NCBI RefSeq assembly: GCF_000304315.1
Contig: NC_018485.1
Span: forward strand, 1,148,501 to 1,212,500
Reading direction: 5' to 3'
DNA length: 64,000 nt
DNA from: Methylocystis sp. SC2
Lineage (GTDB): Bacteria; Pseudomonadota; Alphaproteobacteria; Rhizobiales; Beijerinckiaceae
Below are positions 27,200-35,747 of this stretch, one piece after another (within the stretch, counting starts at the first letter, position 1; each line of letters begins with the position of its first letter). The notes beneath the pieces were generated by a model. That model saw only the letters and a list, made by a program, of their open reading frames with translations, had not been told where the DNA came from and did not search any database. The position numbers were made by a program, and so were the translations under genes.

Positions 27200-27278
27200 G
27201 GAGTAACGCCCCGAAAGCGCCGGCCGGCGCGCGCACGGAATTTTTTTAAAGCGCGCGCCGTGCTAAAGAAGCTCGCAC

Positions 27279-27355
27279 GGTCCCGTAGCTCAGCAGGATA
27301 GAGCAGCGGTTTCCTAAACCGAAGGTCAGGGGTTCGAATCCCTTCGGGACCGCCA
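27279..27355 (+). tRNA. tRNA-Arg (anticodon CCT)
   Basis: A 77-nt cloverleaf: acceptor GGTCCCG pairs with CGGGACC, D arm GCTCAGCAGGATAGAGC, anticodon loop TTCCTAA (anticodon CCT, reading AGG), T arm with GGTTCGAATCC, and encoded CCA. Clear canonical tRNA; the identity follows from the anticodon. Confidence 0.97.
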
Positions 27356-27363
27356 GCAACGCC

Positions 27364-28176
27364 TCAGCGCGCCTCCGGGAAGGCGCCCAGCACCGCTTCA
27401 AGCGGCCCTGAGTCGACCGTCATGCCGCCGTTGAATGGATTGTCCATCGCGGCGATCAGAAAGATCACCGAGCCAAGAAACAGCGCCATCGCGCCGCTCA
27501 GGATCAGATGGACATGGAGCTCCATGTCGAAGATGCATATCAGGCCCAGCAACAACAAACCGCCGAGACAGACCACCAGCCACAGCTCCTTTGGAATGCC
27601 ATTCGCGCCGGCGGCGATGAGATAGCGGCGATGCTCGACCAGCGTGTTCAGACGGCTGAACGCCTCGGTCTGAACGATTTCCTCGCTTTTCAGCTTGGCC
27701 TGAAAACTCATCACCTGCGCGAAGAGCGCCGTCAATCCAGGCGAACGCGAATGGGGGTCCTGAGGAACATTGGGCGGCGGATGGACAGTGTCGATCGCCT
27801 CGCGCGCATAGTTGTGCAGATCGCGCTGAAGCTCGCCCCGAGTCGGCTGCGGAAAGCCGTCGAAATCTCGATGAAGGGTGGCGATCGTCAACGCCTCCTT
27901 AGAGACGATGTCCTGAACGGAAGAAAAATCCTGATAGGCCTCGACCGCGAGCAATCCCAACAAGATTCCGTAAAGCGTCGAATAGGCGGCGAGCGTCAGT
28001 CCGATCATTTCATTGGCGTTGCGACGCCCATGAATCCACGCATGCGCGAGCCGATTGAAAAGAAAAACGCCGAGCCAAGTCACGGCGACCGAGCCGACGC
28101 AGAGCAGAACCGCCATTTGCGGAACGGACAAAGTTTTAAACGACTGCGGCACCGGCGCCTCCTTCTTCGGCGACAT
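27364..28176 (-). CDS. DUF4239 (bestrophin-like) membrane protein
   Basis: 270 residues with four membrane segments in two pairs: MAVLLCVGSVAVTWLGVFLF, then GLTLAAYSTLYGILLGLLAV near the N-terminus; WLVVCLGGLLLLGLICIF and HLILSGAMALFLGSVIFLI near the C-terminus. A soluble helical middle begins with FSSVQDIVSKEALTIATLHR. The E-A-x-x-x-x-x-L-Y-R/HRDF pattern after the second helix is typical of DUF4239. The family is thought to be channel-like; function here is unproven. Its 3' end converges on the tRNA-Arg. Confidence 0.75.
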   Translation of the reverse strand: MSPKKEAPVPQSFKTLSVPQMAVLLCVGSVAVTWLGVFLFNRLAHAWIHGRRNANEMIGLTLAAYSTLYGILLGLLAVEAYQDFSSVQDIVSKEALTIATLHRDFDGFPQPTRGELQRDLHNYAREAIDTVHPPPNVPQDPHSRSPGLTALFAQVMSFQAKLKSEEIVQTEAFSRLNTLVEHRRYLIAAGANGIPKELWLVVCLGGLLLLGLICIFDMELHVHLILSGAMALFLGSVIFLIAAMDNPFNGGMTVDSGPLEAVLGAFPEAR

Positions 28177-28207
28177 TACGGACGCCCGCGTCGAATTGTC
28201 AAAAGGC

Positions 28208-28408
28208 TCACCGACTGAATATCCACAAGAGCAGACTGCCGACGACGCTCAAAATGAGCGACGTGGCGAGTGGAAAATAGAATTTGAAATTGCCGCGCTC
28301 GACGACGAGATCGCCTGGCAGGCGCCCAAGGCCAAATCTCTCGCCGACCATCCACAGAAGGCCGAGGCCGGCCATGACGAGCCCCGCAATGATGACAAAC
28401 CTGGCCAT
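28208..28408 (-). CDS. DUF2905 family small membrane protein
   Basis: 66 residues, two membrane helices (FVIIAGLVMAGLGLLWMVGE and PLATSLILSVVGSLLLWIF) joined by the diagnostic loop GRLPGDLVVERGNFKFYFP. This matches DUF2905, a widespread family of unknown function. It lies upstream of the DUF4239 gene on the same strand, 31 bases away, so the two may be co-transcribed. Confidence 0.85.
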   Translation of the reverse strand: MARFVIIAGLVMAGLGLLWMVGERFGLGRLPGDLVVERGNFKFYFPLATSLILSVVGSLLLWIFSR

Positions 28409-28993
28409 AGGGTCAGCCTTTCTTCGCGTTCCTGATCGATGACTTTCCTATCGCTATTTCGTGCATTTCGGCGAAATCGCCAGCGGCGCCGGGACGATGC
28501 TCCGCAGCGCGCTTTCAGGTGACACATTGTCGCAAAGCCAGGAAACTCAGCGCGCTTCGCTTGACCGGCGCGTCGTCAAAGTTTAGGTGCCGACGAAGGG
28601 TTCGACGCCATTACTTTCTTTCGCCTGCGGCGAACCGACGCAATCGAACCGACGGCGCATGGCGCGGCTCTTGCGGGAGCCGGTTCGAGACGCGGGCCGC
28701 GCGACGCTTCGCAAAGCAACTGTCTCACTCCAATGGGTCGCTCCTGATGCGATCGCCGGCGCGCAGCGTTTGCGTGCGACTATGAGGGTTTTCATGAGGC
28801 CTGATCACATCTATCTCGCCATGACCATGGTCAAGCACAGCACGCTGGCCGCCGCTTGCATCTATGCGTTCAAGATCGTCTCGTTTTTCGTTAAGACCTT
28901 ATAGTATAGCGATAGTTTCGCGCGCCGTTGCGCCGGCGCCGCGCTTCGCGCATAACCTCGCCACGCATCGATGCGACGAAGGGGCGCAGGTTC
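28409..28993. other. 585-bp gap, one weak small ORF
   Basis: No convincing long gene. A plus-strand 36-codon ORF at 28794-28904 (MRPDHIYLAMTMVKHSTLAA, then a hydrophobic YAFKIVSFFVKTL) could encode a small membrane peptide, but it lacks a good ribosome-binding site. The stretch around 28610-28710 holds several short GC-rich inverted repeats such as CGCCTGCGGCG. The promoter for the following hydrolase should lie near TTATAGTATAGCG at 28899-28912. Confidence 0.3.
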
Positions 28994-29677
28994 ATGGCGG
29001 CGATTGACGGTCCGAGAGTGCAGGCGCGTTCCGGCAAGCCGAAGCAGCTCGTAGTTTTTCTTCACGGCTACGGCGCCGACGGCGCCGATCTCATCGAGAT
29101 CGGCCGCCAATGGCGCGCCTTCCTTCCCGACGCCGATTTCGTCGCGCCGCACGCGCCCGACCGATGCGCCGCGTCGCCGACCGGACGACAATGGTTTCCG
29201 CTCACCATGCGCGATCCCGAAGAACGCTGGCGCGGCTGCGTCGCTGCGCGCCCGACGCTCGACGCCTTTCTGGACGCCGAGCTCGACAAGCGCGGGTTCG
29301 ACGATCGCGCGCTGGCGCTGGTCGGATTCAGCCAGGGCACGATGATGGCGCTGCATACGGGACTGCGCCGCAAGCGCGCGCCGCGCGCGATTCTCGGCTA
29401 TTCGGGAGTCTATGTGCTCGGGCCGGCGGAGGCGGACGAAGCGCCGACGGCCTATGAGAAACCGCCCGCCGTCCTCTTGGCGCACGGCGAAGAAGACGAA
29501 ATGATCCCGGTCGAGGCGCTGCTCATGTCCGCCAATGCGCTTGCCGACTCCGGCGTGCCGACCCAATGGCACCTATCGGCGCGGCTTGGCCATGGAATCG
29601 ACGAAACCGGATTGATCCACGGCGCGCTGTTCCTGGCGCAGTCCTTCGGCGTCGCCGTCGAACTCCGCCGGCGGTGA
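28994..29677 (+). CDS. Phospholipase/carboxylesterase-type alpha/beta hydrolase
   Basis: 227 residues from the ATG at 28994, which follows AAGGGGCGCAGG; the frame extends to 28928 without support. It has the family hallmarks: VVFLHGYGADGADLIEIG oxyanion strand, nucleophile in VGFSQGTMMAL, acid in HGEEDEMIPVE and histidine in LGHGIDETG. Members hydrolyse short acyl esters, acyl-proteins or lysophospholipids; the substrate here is unknown. Cytoplasmic, with no signal peptide. Confidence 0.9.
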   Translation: MAAIDGPRVQARSGKPKQLVVFLHGYGADGADLIEIGRQWRAFLPDADFVAPHAPDRCAASPTGRQWFPLTMRDPEERWRGCVAARPTLDAFLDAELDKRGFDDRALALVGFSQGTMMALHTGLRRKRAPRAILGYSGVYVLGPAEADEAPTAYEKPPAVLLAHGEEDEMIPVEALLMSANALADSGVPTQWHLSARLGHGIDETGLIHGALFLAQSFGVAVELRRR

Positions 29678-29701
29678 GGCGCGAAGCCGTCGTGCGACGC
29701 T

Positions 29702-30448
29702 CTAACTTATTCCTTCCAGCCCCGCCTCGGCGCCGGCGGGCTCCATCGCCGGCTCGAGTTCGATCGGCAGGCGACGCACGGCGCGGCGCATGACCGGGCG
29801 ATAGAGCTGCTTCGTCGCCTCGACGATATGCACGCCGCCGCCGGGCAGCGAAAAGCGCCCGGCGATTCGCTCGAAGGCCGGCGCCGAGCGCAGCAGCGAC
29901 GCGCGCTGGAACGGCGGCACATAAAGCGCCTCGTCCCAATAGAGCGGCAGAAACTGCGCCGCCTGCAACAATTGCTGCAGCTGGCCGCGCGAATAGGGGT
30001 GGCCCTGTCCAAAGGGCGTCGTGTCGACGCGCGCCCAAAGCCCCGTGCGGCTCGGCGCGACGATCAGCACCCGGCCGCCCGGCGCAAGAATGCGCCAGAT
30101 CTCCTCGAGGAGATCATGCGGATGTTCGTCGGTCTCGAGCGCATGCACGATCAGGATGCGATCCATGCTGGCGTCGGGCAGCGGCGTCATCGACGGCTCC
30201 ACCAGAGCGGAGGCGGAGCGCCCGTCGAGCGGCCAATGCACGACGCCCTGAGTGGCCGGCATAAAGGCTAGAACCCGCTGCGCTTTCTCGCGAAACCCGT
30301 CAAGATAGGGGGTCGCGTAGCCAAGGCCGAGCACGCGCAGGCCGGCGTGGTCCTGCCAGCGCGCGCGCACCAGCCGCGACACGAGGCGGCGGGCGACCCC
30401 GCCCAGCGCCGTATCGTAAAACGCGCGCAATTCGACAACGTCCAGCAT
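29702..30448 (-). CDS. Class I SAM-dependent methyltransferase
   Basis: 248 residues from the ATG at 30448 (MLDVVELRAFYDTALG). Motif I is divergent (VLGLGYATPYLDGF). The acidic motif and the post-I strand appear in DRILIVHALETDEHP, and ILAPGGRVLIVAPSR is the usual motif III loop. A hydrophobic stretch GGGVHIVEATKQLYRP follows. This methyltransferase often stands divergent from gloB in alphaproteobacteria, as here. The substrate is not known. Upstream in-frame codons to 30574 run into the gloB leader and are unlikely to be translated. Confidence 0.8.
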   Translation of the reverse strand: MLDVVELRAFYDTALGGVARRLVSRLVRARWQDHAGLRVLGLGYATPYLDGFREKAQRVLAFMPATQGVVHWPLDGRSASALVEPSMTPLPDASMDRILIVHALETDEHPHDLLEEIWRILAPGGRVLIVAPSRTGLWARVDTTPFGQGHPYSRGQLQQLLQAAQFLPLYWDEALYVPPFQRASLLRSAPAFERIAGRFSLPGGGVHIVEATKQLYRPVMRRAVRRLPIELEPAMEPAGAEAGLEGIS

Positions 30449-30567
30449 GGCGCGGATCATCGGCGCAATCGCGCAACGGCGCAAGGCGCAGGGATCGTTC
30501 GCGCGCCGCAGTCGCGTTTTTTGGCGAAGCGCGTTTATGATAGGGACCGCCCGAGGAGACAAGCCCG

Positions 30568-31344
30568 ATGGCATTGGAAGTCGCGCAGTTCATCTGCCTC
30601 AACGATAATTTCGGCTTGCTCGCTCATGAGCCGGAGCTCGGCGCGACCGCGAGCGTCGATGCGCCCGACGGCGAAGCCATCGCCAATGAGGCCGAGCGGC
30701 GCGGCTGGCCGCTGACGCATTTGCTGCTGACCCATCACCACGCCGATCACGTGCAGGGAACGCAGACGCTCAGGGCGCGCTTTCCGCACATGAAGGTGAT
30801 CGGCGCCGCCAAGGACGCGCATCGCCTGCCGCCGCTCGATCGCGCGGTTTCGGAGGGCGATATCGTGGAAGTCGGCGAGGCGCGCGCGCGCGTCATCGAA
30901 ACGCCCGGCCATACGCTTGGACACATCGCCTATTATTTCGGCGACGATGAAATCCTGTTTGTCGGCGACACGCTGTTCTCGCTCGGCTGCGGCCGCGTTT
31001 TCGAGGGCACCATGGACATGATGCGTCTCACGCTCGAAGCGCTCGCCAATCTGCCCGGCGAAACGCAGGTGTATTGCGGGCACGAATATACGCAGGCCAA
31101 CGCCAAATTCGCGCTCACTGTCGATCCGGAGAACTCAGTGTTGCGCGAGCGGGCGCAGACCGTCGCCGAGCTGCGCAAGGACGGAAAATTCACGCTGCCG
31201 ACGACGATCGCGCTCGAAAACGCCACCAACCCGTTCTTGCGCGTCGAGAACCCGAGCGTGAAGGCCGCAATGGGCATGCAGGGCGCCGATCCTTTCGCCG
31301 TCTTCGCCGCGATGCGCGAGCGCAAAAACAGCTTCGCCGCATGA
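30568..31344 (+). CDS. gloB: Hydroxyacylglutathione hydrolase (glyoxalase II)
   Basis: Hydrolyses S-lactoylglutathione to lactate and glutathione, completing methylglyoxal detoxification. A 258-residue metallo-beta-lactamase-fold enzyme with the dinuclear metal motif LLTHHHADHVQG, ETPGHTLGHIAYY, FVGDTLFSLGCGR and YCGHEYT, and the C-terminal glutathione-binding half ending MRERKNSF. GAGGAGAC precedes the ATG. Its TGA overlaps the cupin gene start (ATGA). Confidence 0.95.
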   Translation: MALEVAQFICLNDNFGLLAHEPELGATASVDAPDGEAIANEAERRGWPLTHLLLTHHHADHVQGTQTLRARFPHMKVIGAAKDAHRLPPLDRAVSEGDIVEVGEARARVIETPGHTLGHIAYYFGDDEILFVGDTLFSLGCGRVFEGTMDMMRLTLEALANLPGETQVYCGHEYTQANAKFALTVDPENSVLRERAQTVAELRKDGKFTLPTTIALENATNPFLRVENPSVKAAMGMQGADPFAVFAAMRERKNSFAA

Positions 31345-31796
31345 CGAACGGGCTCTCGACTGAGGAGGTTGTGCGGCTTCTCGATCTGGCGCCCCATCCC
31401 GAGGGCGGCTTTTATCGGCAGACCTTTCGCGATTCCTTGCCGGTCGGCGGCCCCCGCGCCGCCTCGACGGCGATCTATTATCTGCTCCCTGGCGGCGGGA
31501 TATCCCGCTGGCATCGGGTCGACGCCGCCGAAGTCTGGCACTTTTACGCCGGCGCGCCGCTGGAGCTGAAGATGGCGTCGCAGGGCGCCCCGACCGAAGT
31601 CCTGCGCCTCGGCGCCGCCCTCGCGGCGGGCGAGCGGCCGCAAGCCGTGGTCCCCGCAGGCGTTTGGCAGTCGGCGAGAAGCCTCGGCCAGGGGGCGAGC
31701 GAATGGACCCTCGTCGGCTGCACGGTCGCGCCGGGCTTCGAATTCGCCGGCTTCGAGCTGGCGCCGGCGGACGCCTCGCCCGACTCTTTGCCTTGA
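31341..31796 (+). CDS. Cupin domain protein, DUF985 type
   Basis: 151 residues, starting in the ATGA overlap with gloB. Family features: LDLAPHPEGGFYRQTFRDS, TAIYYLLPGGGISRWHRVDA, EVWHFYAGAPLEL and VPAGVWQSARS, giving a single RmlC-like beta barrel with possible metal ligands H and E. The biochemical role of DUF985 proteins is not established. Coupling to gloB suggests co-expression in aldehyde stress, but that is inference. Confidence 0.88.
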   Translation: MTNGLSTEEVVRLLDLAPHPEGGFYRQTFRDSLPVGGPRAASTAIYYLLPGGGISRWHRVDAAEVWHFYAGAPLELKMASQGAPTEVLRLGAALAAGERPQAVVPAGVWQSARSLGQGASEWTLVGCTVAPGFEFAGFELAPADASPDSLP

Positions 31797-31882
31797 ACGC
31801 AAGGGCTTTCAGCCGATCGGGGGCTTTGACCGACCCGGCGGATAGTGTATCGGGTCGCAGACAATAAAAGAGGAAATGCCGA

Positions 31883-32722
31883 ATGTGTTGGAGTGGAGAG
31901 GCGTCAACGGTGTTGGCGGCGACGGGAATCGCCGGCGCGGCCTATTCGGCGCTCAAGAAGGACCCTGAACCGCTCGCTCTCTGGGTCTGCCTGCTCTACT
32001 TCGCCAGCATGGAGTCGCTTCAGGCGGTCGCCTATTCGGTTCTCAACCAATGCGACTCGCCGCTCAATCAATTGATGACCATGTTCGGTTATCTCCACAT
32101 CACCTTCCAGCCTTTCTTCATTAACGCCGTCGCGCTCTATTTCATGCCCAAGGACAGCGCCCGCATCATCGCGCCCTGGGCCTATTTCGGCTGTTTCGTG
32201 GCGGCGATCGCCATGCTGCTCCAGCTCTATCCCTTCGCCTGGGCGGGCCACTGCGCCCTGGGTCGGCCGCTCTGCGGCGACGTGCTCTGCACGGTGCGCG
32301 GCGAATGGCACATCGCCTGGCTGCTGCCGACCAACGGTATGGGCAACTCCATGGCGGACAACGCCTATCTCGGCCGCGGCTACATCGAATATCCGCTGAT
32401 GGCCTTTTATATCCCCTCGCTCTACGGCAGCTGGCGCTTCATCCTGTTCTCCTGGGTCGCTGGTCCGTTCCTGGCGAGCCTGACGACCGGCAACATCAAT
32501 GAATGGCCGGCGGTCTGGTGCCTGTTTTCGATCGGTTTGGTGCTCGCCATCATCAAGACGCCGCTGCGCTATCACCTGCATGTCGGCGACCCCTGGTGGA
32601 TGATGCTGATCAAATGGTGGAAGCGGCGCAAGGCGGCGGCAAAGGCGGCCCTGGCCGCGACGGCGCCGCAGCCGTCCGAGCCCGTCGCTCTCCTCACCGA
32701 GGTCAAGGAGCCGGCGGAATAA
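31883..32722 (+). CDS. DUF5765 multi-pass membrane protein
   Basis: 279 residues beginning MCWSGEASTVLAATGIAGAA, a start typical of DUF5765. About seven hydrophobic helices follow (for example LALWVCLLYFASMESLQAVA, WAYFGCFVAAIAMLLQLYPF, FILFSWVAGPFLASL, VWCLFSIGLVLAIIKTPL). The loop HCALGRPLCGDVLC has three cysteines and could form a disulfide or bind metal. The C-terminal cytoplasmic tail is basic. Function unknown. A good AAGAGGAAA ribosome site precedes it. Confidence 0.75.
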   Translation: MCWSGEASTVLAATGIAGAAYSALKKDPEPLALWVCLLYFASMESLQAVAYSVLNQCDSPLNQLMTMFGYLHITFQPFFINAVALYFMPKDSARIIAPWAYFGCFVAAIAMLLQLYPFAWAGHCALGRPLCGDVLCTVRGEWHIAWLLPTNGMGNSMADNAYLGRGYIEYPLMAFYIPSLYGSWRFILFSWVAGPFLASLTTGNINEWPAVWCLFSIGLVLAIIKTPLRYHLHVGDPWWMMLIKWWKRRKAAAKAALAATAPQPSEPVALLTEVKEPAE

Positions 32723-33718
32723 TCAGTCTAGCGCGTCGACGACGCCGCCGACGAGATTTTCCGCCAGCAGCGACTCGGTGGTGATCTCGGCGCTTAGAGG
32801 CTCGCGCGTCGCGCCGGCCTCGATAGCCTCAAAATAGGCGCGGCGGGCGGCGACCGCCTCGTCCCAATCCACGGCGCGGAAGGACAGGTCTTCGCCAGGA
32901 CGCAGCTGCGCCAGCCGGCCCAGATCCGCCCCGATCACCGTCGCGATTTTCGGATAGCCGCCGGTCGGCTGTCGGTCCGCCATCAGCGCCAGCGGCGCGC
33001 CGTCGCCGGGAATCTGGATCGCGCCCATGGCGACGCCGTCGGAAACGATGTCATGTCCGCGCAAATGCCGGATCGCCGGCCCTTCGAGACGATAGGCCAT
33101 GCGGTCGCTGCGCGCGCCGATGCGCCAGCGCGCGTTCAGAAAGGCCTCGATCTCCTCCTCAGCGAAATACTCCGCCTGAGGCCCAAGCAGCAGCCGGATC
33201 GGCGCGTCGCTGGCTGTCAGCCAAGGCGCCGCCAAGGCCAGCGGCTCGAGCGGCGGCGGCGCCTCTGCGAGCGAGAGCGCATCGCCGGCGGCGAGCGGCT
33301 TCGGCCCCAGCCCCGAACGGGCGTGCGCGGCGCGTGAGCCCAGCATGGGCGCGAGATCGAGCGTTCCGCCGACCGCGACATAGCACCACGCCCCCGAGCG
33401 GCCGGCGCGCAGGACGAGCCGTGCGCCATCGCCAAGCGGCAGCAGGCAGGCCGGCGGCATTGGCCGCCCGTCCAGCCGAATGTCGAAGTCGCCGCCCGCC
33501 ACCGCGACGCAAAGCCTCGCCCCTTCCGCCCGAAACGCTGCGCCGCCAACCGAAACTTCGATTGCGCTGTCGGCGCCGGCGGCGCGCGTCGCGGCAAGAT
33601 AAGCGCCACGATCCATCGGCCCCGCCGGCGTGACGCCGTAGCGCGACAGTCCGAAGCGCCCCTCGTCCTGAATCGTGACGCCGGGCCCGGCGGCCTCGAT
33701 CAGCAGCCGCGCGCTCAT
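32723..33718 (-). CDS. pxpC: 5-oxoprolinase subunit C (biotin-dependent carboxyltransferase-like)
   Basis: 331 residues of the PxpC/KipA family. It starts LLIEAAGPGVTIQDEGRFGL and contains the conserved RYGVTPAGPMD, RVL-like barrel strands and LMADRQPTGGYPKIATVIGA. With PxpA and PxpB it forms the ATP-dependent prokaryotic 5-oxoprolinase that turns pyroglutamate into glutamate. The start overlaps the pxpB stop by 4 bp. The three subunits run pxpA-pxpB-pxpC in transcription order. Confidence 0.93.
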   Translation of the reverse strand: MSARLLIEAAGPGVTIQDEGRFGLSRYGVTPAGPMDRGAYLAATRAAGADSAIEVSVGGAAFRAEGARLCVAVAGGDFDIRLDGRPMPPACLLPLGDGARLVLRAGRSGAWCYVAVGGTLDLAPMLGSRAAHARSGLGPKPLAAGDALSLAEAPPPLEPLALAAPWLTASDAPIRLLLGPQAEYFAEEEIEAFLNARWRIGARSDRMAYRLEGPAIRHLRGHDIVSDGVAMGAIQIPGDGAPLALMADRQPTGGYPKIATVIGADLGRLAQLRPGEDLSFRAVDWDEAVAARRAYFEAIEAGATREPLSAEITTESLLAENLVGGVVDALD

Positions 33719-34446
33719 TGGAGCGCCTCCCGTCGCGCCACGATCTCGCCGGCCGCCGCCCGCGCGTCCAGCGTCAGGAACGTCTTTACCTCGATCGGCT
33801 CAAAGCGCACGGCGTCGCCCGGCGCGACAAGAAAAGGCGGACTGCGGTCCCGCGCGAACATGCGCTCAGGCGTGCGTCCGACGACATACCAGCCGGTCGG
33901 CATGGGATTGGCGGCGATCAGAGAGAGCGCGCCGCCGATCAGCGCCGCGCCCGGCGGCGTCGGACCGCGGGGGCTGACGCGCCGCGGGATCGCGAGCGCC
34001 TGAGGCAGTCCGCCGAGATAGCACCATCCCGGCGCGAAACCATACATGTAGGCGCGATAGTCGGCGCCGGCGTGCAGCTGCGCGATGGCGTGCGCCGTCC
34101 GCCCGAGCAGCGCGGCGGCTTCGCCAAGATCCTCCGCGAATTCAGGATCATAGCAGCAGGGAATGGTCCAGCGCGCCGCCGGCTGCGACGCCTCAACGCC
34201 GGCAGGCCCGATCAGAGCTTCGATCGCCGCAATGAGCGCGCCGCGCGAAATTTCGAGCGGCTCGTAGCGCAGGAACAGCGCGCGGTAGGTGGGCGTCGTT
34301 TCGCGCAGCCCGGCCGGCGGCGCGGCGCGAAGACGTTCGTCAAGGGCCAGCACCCGGGCGTTGATCGCGGGATCGACGCTGTCGCCGAATTCGACCGACA
34401 GCGCCGCCTCGCCGCAGTCGAGAAAGCGCGGCGTGTCATCGTCCAT
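33715..34446 (-). CDS. pxpB: 5-oxoprolinase subunit B (KipI-like)
   Basis: 243 residues: FLDCGEAALSVEFGDSVDPA, then the AHS1-type block YMYGFAPGWCYLGGLP, IPRRVSPRGPTPPGAALIGG and GWYVVGRTPERMF. This is the PxpB/KipI family, which couples with PxpC to phosphorylate or activate oxoproline. It is 5 bp from pxpA and overlaps pxpC, so all three are made from one message. Confidence 0.94.
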   Translation of the reverse strand: MDDDTPRFLDCGEAALSVEFGDSVDPAINARVLALDERLRAAPPAGLRETTPTYRALFLRYEPLEISRGALIAAIEALIGPAGVEASQPAARWTIPCCYDPEFAEDLGEAAALLGRTAHAIAQLHAGADYRAYMYGFAPGWCYLGGLPQALAIPRRVSPRGPTPPGAALIGGALSLIAANPMPTGWYVVGRTPERMFARDRSPPFLVAPGDAVRFEPIEVKTFLTLDARAAAGEIVARREALQ

Positions 34447-34451
34447 CGCGA

Positions 34452-35228
34452 TCAGGCTCCTATGAAGGCGCGCAGCTTCCAGCCGTCGCCTGCGAGCGCG
34501 GCGCGCAGGCTGCGGGCCATTTCAACCGCAAGCGGCGAATCGCCGTGAACGCAGACCGAGTCGATCTGCGTCGGCAAGAGTCCGCCGCTGATGGTTCGCA
34601 GACCGCCGCCGGCCAGCATGTCGCGCACGCGGGCGCTCGCTCTTTCGACATCCTCGATCACCGCGCCTTCTTGCGATCTCGGCTGCAGGCGTCCGTCGTC
34701 CATATAGGCGCGGTCGGCGAAAATTTCGTTCACGACGCGCAGCCCCGCGCGCGCGCCGGCGCGCGTCTGCTCGGAGCGCGCGATCGCGAGCAGCGCGAGC
34801 GACGCATCGACGCCGCGGACCGCGCGGGCGATGGCGTTCGCGACGTCGGCGTCGCGCTCGGCGATGTTGGCGAGCGCGCCATGCGCCTTCACATGCGTGA
34901 TCCGATGTCCGCTCATAATCGCGAGCGCCTGCGCCGCGCCGAGCTGATAGGCGACCGCGCGCTCGATCTCCCGCGCGCTCATCGGCAAAGAGCGCCGTCC
35001 AAATCCTGCAAGATCCGGAAAAGCGACATGGGCGCCGACGGCGACCCCTTTTTCTTTGGCGCGCGCAAATGTCGTCGCCATGATGTCGGGGTCGCCGGCG
35101 TGGAAGCCGCAAGCGACATTGGCGCTCGTTACGATGTCGAGCATGGCGTCGTCGTCGCCCATGCGCCAATGGCCGAAACCTTCTCCGAGGTCGGCGTTAA
35201 GATCGATGGCGCGAGGGGCGGAAGTCAT
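34452..35228 (-). CDS. pxpA: 5-oxoprolinase subunit A (LamB/YcsF family)
   Basis: 258 residues from the ATG at 35228 (MTSAPRAIDLNADLGEGFGH). The LNADLGEGFG start, ANVACGFHAGDPDIM, VGAHVAFPDLAGFGRR, VKAHGALANI, EIFADRAYMDDGRLQPRSQ and CVHGDSPLAVEMA are all family-diagnostic. It opens the 5-oxoproline ring. First gene of the pxpABC operon; the frame upstream to 35291 is not needed. Confidence 0.95.
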   Translation of the reverse strand: MTSAPRAIDLNADLGEGFGHWRMGDDDAMLDIVTSANVACGFHAGDPDIMATTFARAKEKGVAVGAHVAFPDLAGFGRRSLPMSAREIERAVAYQLGAAQALAIMSGHRITHVKAHGALANIAERDADVANAIARAVRGVDASLALLAIARSEQTRAGARAGLRVVNEIFADRAYMDDGRLQPRSQEGAVIEDVERASARVRDMLAGGGLRTISGGLLPTQIDSVCVHGDSPLAVEMARSLRAALAGDGWKLRAFIGA

Positions 35229-35517
35229 GAGAAATGCGAGTCGCCTTTGAAGAGGGGCCGCGACTTTGGCGGAACCGCGCCACGGCGGCAATGCGCGACG
35301 CTCGCTCGGTCTGCGCGCCGCAATTTCTACGGGCCGGTGGCTTCAGCGCCGCGATTGTCGGCCTGCGACGAGGCGATCCGATGCAGCGAAGATCGGCACA
35401 TGCCCGCACAAATAGGGCAAGGCGGCGCTTGACAAAGACTGTGCCCTTTGGTGAAGCTATATCGCGGCGAAGCCGGAAAAAAGAGCCACTGGCTGGCTTA
35501 ACGTGGGAGGAAAAAAT

Positions 35518-35595
35518 ATGCAGTATCTTATCCCGGGACTCATGCTCGCTATCGTCGTCGGCGGCGCTCTCGTCGCGATGCGGATTGGCAAGTAA
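35518..35595 (+). CDS. 25-residue single-TM microprotein with a strong ribosome site
   Basis: The ATG at 35518 is preceded by GTGGGAGGAAAAAAT, an excellent Shine-Dalgarno at normal spacing. The product begins MQYLIPGLMLAIVVGGALVA and ends MRIGK: one hydrophobic helix with a positive C-terminus, like small membrane subunits such as the CydX or KdpF classes, without clear identity to either. A TTGACA lies ~85 bp upstream (35429). No neighbour suggests a partner: pxpA is divergent and the kinase gene convergent. Real but unassigned in my view. Confidence 0.55.
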   Translation: MQYLIPGLMLAIVVGGALVAMRIGK

Positions 35596-35607
35596 GTTCA
35601 AGAAAGC

Positions 35608-35683
35608 GGGACGTTACGTCCCATATGGTCCGTTGGCGGGCAGCTGCTTGGCCTGAGCGCCAGCGGTGTTACGCCAACGGACC
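35608..35683. terminator. Two inverted repeats after the microprotein ORF
   Basis: GGGACGT-T-ACGTCCC (35608-35622) is a near-perfect dyad. GGTCCGTTGGCG (35627-35638) pairs with CGCCAACGGACC (35672-35683), a 12-bp stem around a 33-nt loop. They lie between the convergent microprotein and histidine-kinase genes, so a bidirectional transcription end is the simplest role. No U-run is present. Confidence 0.4.
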
Positions 35684-35747
35684 GAGCTGATTTGCTTCAG
35701 CTCTCGCTTGCCGCTGCGGCGGCAATTTTCCCCATTCGCCGTTTGGA

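Noticed and set aside
27241-27250. Run of T before tRNA-Arg taken as a terminator of the AHSA1 gene
   Set aside because: Only weak inverted sequence (GCGCGCG) lies next to it, and the strand and spacing do not give a clear stem followed by U-run.
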